Source of the DNA: Rubrobacter sp.
GTDB taxonomy: Bacteria; Actinomycetota; Rubrobacteria; Rubrobacterales; Rubrobacteraceae
Assembly (NCBI GenBank): GCA_019247245.1
Contig: JAFAPF010000271.1
Location: 1 to 5,981 of the forward strand
Length of the DNA stretch: 5,981 nt
Direction of reading: 5' to 3'
Of the stretch, positions 4,704-5,981 are shown one piece after another. The position numbers and the translations under genes are program-made. Each line of letters begins with the position of its first letter. Within the stretch, counting starts at the first letter, position 1. The notes under the pieces were generated by a model. It was given only the letters and a program-made list of their open reading frames with translations, was not told where the DNA came from and ran no database searches.

Positions 4704-5102
4704 CTAGCCCGCTCCTTTGCTACGTCGAATCTCGATGCCACCCTGCTCTGCGCCAATCTGCGCACACCCCATAAGCTCTTCTACCCGAAGCCGCCCGAGG
4801 GCCGCGGGCACGCTAGGAGGGACCGCCTCGTCGTGGTGCGCGGCGCTTATGGCATGCCAGAGCTCCCACGAGCTATCTGCGTTGACCTCGACAGGATCGT
4901 CGTATTGGGGCGGATAGTAGTTCTCGATGTCGGGGGGCTCAAAGCCGTACTCTTTGGCCAACTCGATCAATTCCCGCCACTCAAAGTCCGAGAATGTGCC
5001 GATGGGGTTATCCACGCCGCTACGAGCCGGGTTTAAGGGCCTTATGTCGATCACAAAATTCTCCCGTTTTCTCCCGTTAGCAGTAAGGATCTTAAAGCCC
5101 AT
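4704..5102 (-). CDS. Hypothetical 132-residue protein
   Basis: I do not recognise this protein with certainty. It is soluble, acidic in its middle and has no signal peptide or membrane helix. Residues 36-54 (GTFSDFEWRELIELAKEYG in outline) and 68-90 (DDPVEVNADSSWELWHAISAAHH) resemble small actinobacterial-type proteins with an F/W..L..LA..YGF.P segment followed by a V.A.DA..L..AL helix; that is a vague resemblance. Residues 100-110 form a further likely helix. The start is ATG at 5102, with GGGTCGGGG shortly upstream as a weak ribosome site. The frame stays open up to a TTG at 5171, but those extra 23 residues (MVRWRCSVRLLSVG...) look non-coding. No operon partner and no clear promoter are visible; the gene is flanked by repeats on both sides. 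Coding looks genuine from its amino-acid composition, function unknown. Confidence 0.7.
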   Translation of the reverse strand: MGFKILTANGRKRENFVIDIRPLNPARSGVDNPIGTFSDFEWRELIELAKEYGFEPPDIENYYPPQYDDPVEVNADSSWELWHAISAAHHDEAVPPSVPAALGRLRVEELMGCAQIGAEQGGIEIRRSKGAG

Positions 5103-5338
5103 GATAGAGCCCCGACCCGCTTGCCTCTGGCCTACACTCAGTAGCCGCACAGAACATCTCCAACGAACCAACTAAGTAGCTCGTGCTCTTCAACAACCTC
5201 CGTCGTGAACCTACCTGGGACAGCTGACTACTACACGAACAAACCATGCAGAGCAACGAACCTAGAAGCTGCAAATCTGGACCTCATATTCACCCATCCT
5301 GCATACTTATACGGGTGCTAGCAACTAAAGGCCTAGGT

Positions 5339-5417
5339 AATTTCCGAGAAGACCTGGAAGCGGAAACAGTACGCGTCTTATTCACCTAATTGCCGCTAAG
5401 TGATGTTCTCGGAAATT
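5339..5417 (+). repeat. Dispersed hairpin element, copy 3 (solo)
   Basis: Perfect 12-bp outer arms AATTTCCGAGAA (5339-5350) and TTCTCGGAAATT (5406-5417) enclose AGCGG (5359-5363) pairing with CCGCT (5393-5397) and the core GCGTCTTATTCA (5373-5384) then ATTGCCGCTAAGT. The sequence after it, ACCCAAGAT, resembles GCCAAGAT after the motif at 2625-2635, but the long arm itself is absent. It could be a deletion derivative or solo end of the element at 1-2775. Confidence 0.85.
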
Positions 5418-5460
5418 AATACCCAAGATCTTGCATAAATCAGGTCAGATAGGTTCCAAA

Positions 5461-5493
5461 GCCCCGCGTTTTAGGCTACTAAAGCCAAGGGGC
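5461..5493 (+). repeat. Nested hairpin
   Basis: GCCCC (5461-5465) pairs with GGGGC (5489-5493), and inside GGCT (5474-5477) pairs with AGCC (5483-5486). On the minus strand it lies about 90 bases after the end of the nitroreductase remnant, but no T run supports a terminator. Confidence 0.5.
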
Positions 5494-5506
5494 GATCGGG
5501 GCGATC
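5489..5506 (+). repeat. 9-bp tandem repeat
   Basis: GGGGCGATC occurs twice head to tail without mismatch (5489-5497 and 5498-5506); the first copy shares its GGGGC with the right arm of the nested hairpin. Confidence 0.8.
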
Positions 5507-5582
5507 ACTACATGTTGTGGGCATGGATAAAAATTCGCTGTGTGTATATATAAGATGCCACCTTAGAAGTGAAGCGCCATCC

Positions 5583-5910
5583 CTATAGCGAGGGTACTGT
5601 TATAGAAAAGACTGGGTGCTGGAAGCTTCGTCGGCAAACACATGAGGGATGAATCAGGTGTAGCTTCGAAGTACGGACGCACGATGTTTACTTCCCTCAG
5701 ATAATCCCCCAGAACCGGCACACTATCCCTCGGATTGAGTTCGACGACCTTGACCAGTTTCGGAGTGACGGCCCCGGCTCAGAGTCACCTCTCCAGCCGC
5801 GCGCACGTTACGCACCCAATCGACCTCACCATAGAGGGCCACTAGGAACCATTACTTATTCTTCTCCACAAGCTGGACGAGCTTCCAGAGCTAGGCTGCC
5901 ATCTTCTCCC
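5583..5910 (-). pseudogene. Broken deazaflavin (F420)-dependent nitroreductase
   Basis: Intact relatives are about 140-160-residue Ddn-type proteins that use the deazaflavin F420 to reduce substrates. On the minus strand, successive frames read WFLVALYGEVDWVRNVRAA (first codon 5849-5851) and GEVTLSRGRHSE, then LVKVVELNPRDSVPVL and DYLREVNIVRPYFEATPDSS, then VFADEASS, then HPVFSI up to a TAG at 5583-5585. This order is exactly that of the family C-terminal half. The gene needs three frame changes (near 5758, 5642-5646 and 5619-5625), and a TAA stop (5852-5854) sits just before WFLVALYG. Further upstream, GRRWQPS and LVQLVEK near 5910-5860 look like the GRKTGQPRSTPV.LVE part in shifted frames. 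The N-terminus is not recognisable before the window ends. Sequencing error cannot explain so many lesions; this is an old pseudogene. Confidence 0.85.
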
Positions 5911-5943
5911 CAGGCTTGCATCTACCCTTAGAGAAGCTATACT

Positions 5944-5957
5944 ATGTGCATGCACAT
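5944..5957. repeat. 14-bp perfect palindrome
   Basis: ATGTGCATGCACAT is a perfect dyad of 14 bases with no spacer. It lies upstream of the nitroreductase remnant on its strand, where an operator of the former gene could have been, but chance is possible. Confidence 0.45.
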
Positions 5958-5981
5958 CAATAGACTACATAGCCAACACCT

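Overview
The window looks like a gene-poor, repeat-rich accessory region of a bacterial chromosome or large plasmid. Protein families point to a soil-type bacterium with a large genome. A Ktedonobacteria-like member of the Chloroflexota is my best guess, from the GVxG-repeat protein with a KHFRIDHPLDP-type C-terminal domain, the Rieske and F420-type nitroreductase remnants, the GTG/TTG starts and the very low coding density. This is inference from remembered family patterns; no search was run.

Layout. Positions 1-190 and 2587-2775 are the two arms of a long inverted repeat; its best 103 bases align without gaps and with 4 mismatches. Each arm carries palindromes. The repeat encloses about 2.4 kb holding a degraded Rieske iron-sulfur gene (319-621, minus) and one intact gene (811-2193, plus). 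The intact gene encodes a 460-residue fibre-like protein with 16 decapeptide GVxG repeats, a conserved C-terminal domain and a charged coiled-coil-like tail. At the inner end of each arm lies a hairpin whose central segment has the same orientation in both arms although the arms are inverted. A third, solo copy of this hairpin lies at 5339-5417. No transposase or recombinase is visible.

Just outside the right arm is a small secreted DUF3761-type protein (2802-3119, minus) with a recognisable promoter and ribosome binding site. Positions 3205-4703 contain no credible gene but hold at least nine stem-loops, several of which are diverged copies of one another. A 132-residue protein of unknown function (4704-5102, minus) follows. 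The last 0.6 kb holds the solo hairpin copy, a small hairpin with a 9-bp tandem repeat, and a heavily frameshifted deazaflavin (F420)-dependent nitroreductase pseudogene (5583-5910, minus).

The genes do not form an evident operon or pathway. The picture is one of decayed redox genes, two small intact genes and one repeat-protein gene inside an inverted-repeat-bounded element. The most unusual items are the flipped-core inverted repeat, the palindrome cluster and the decapeptide repeat protein.
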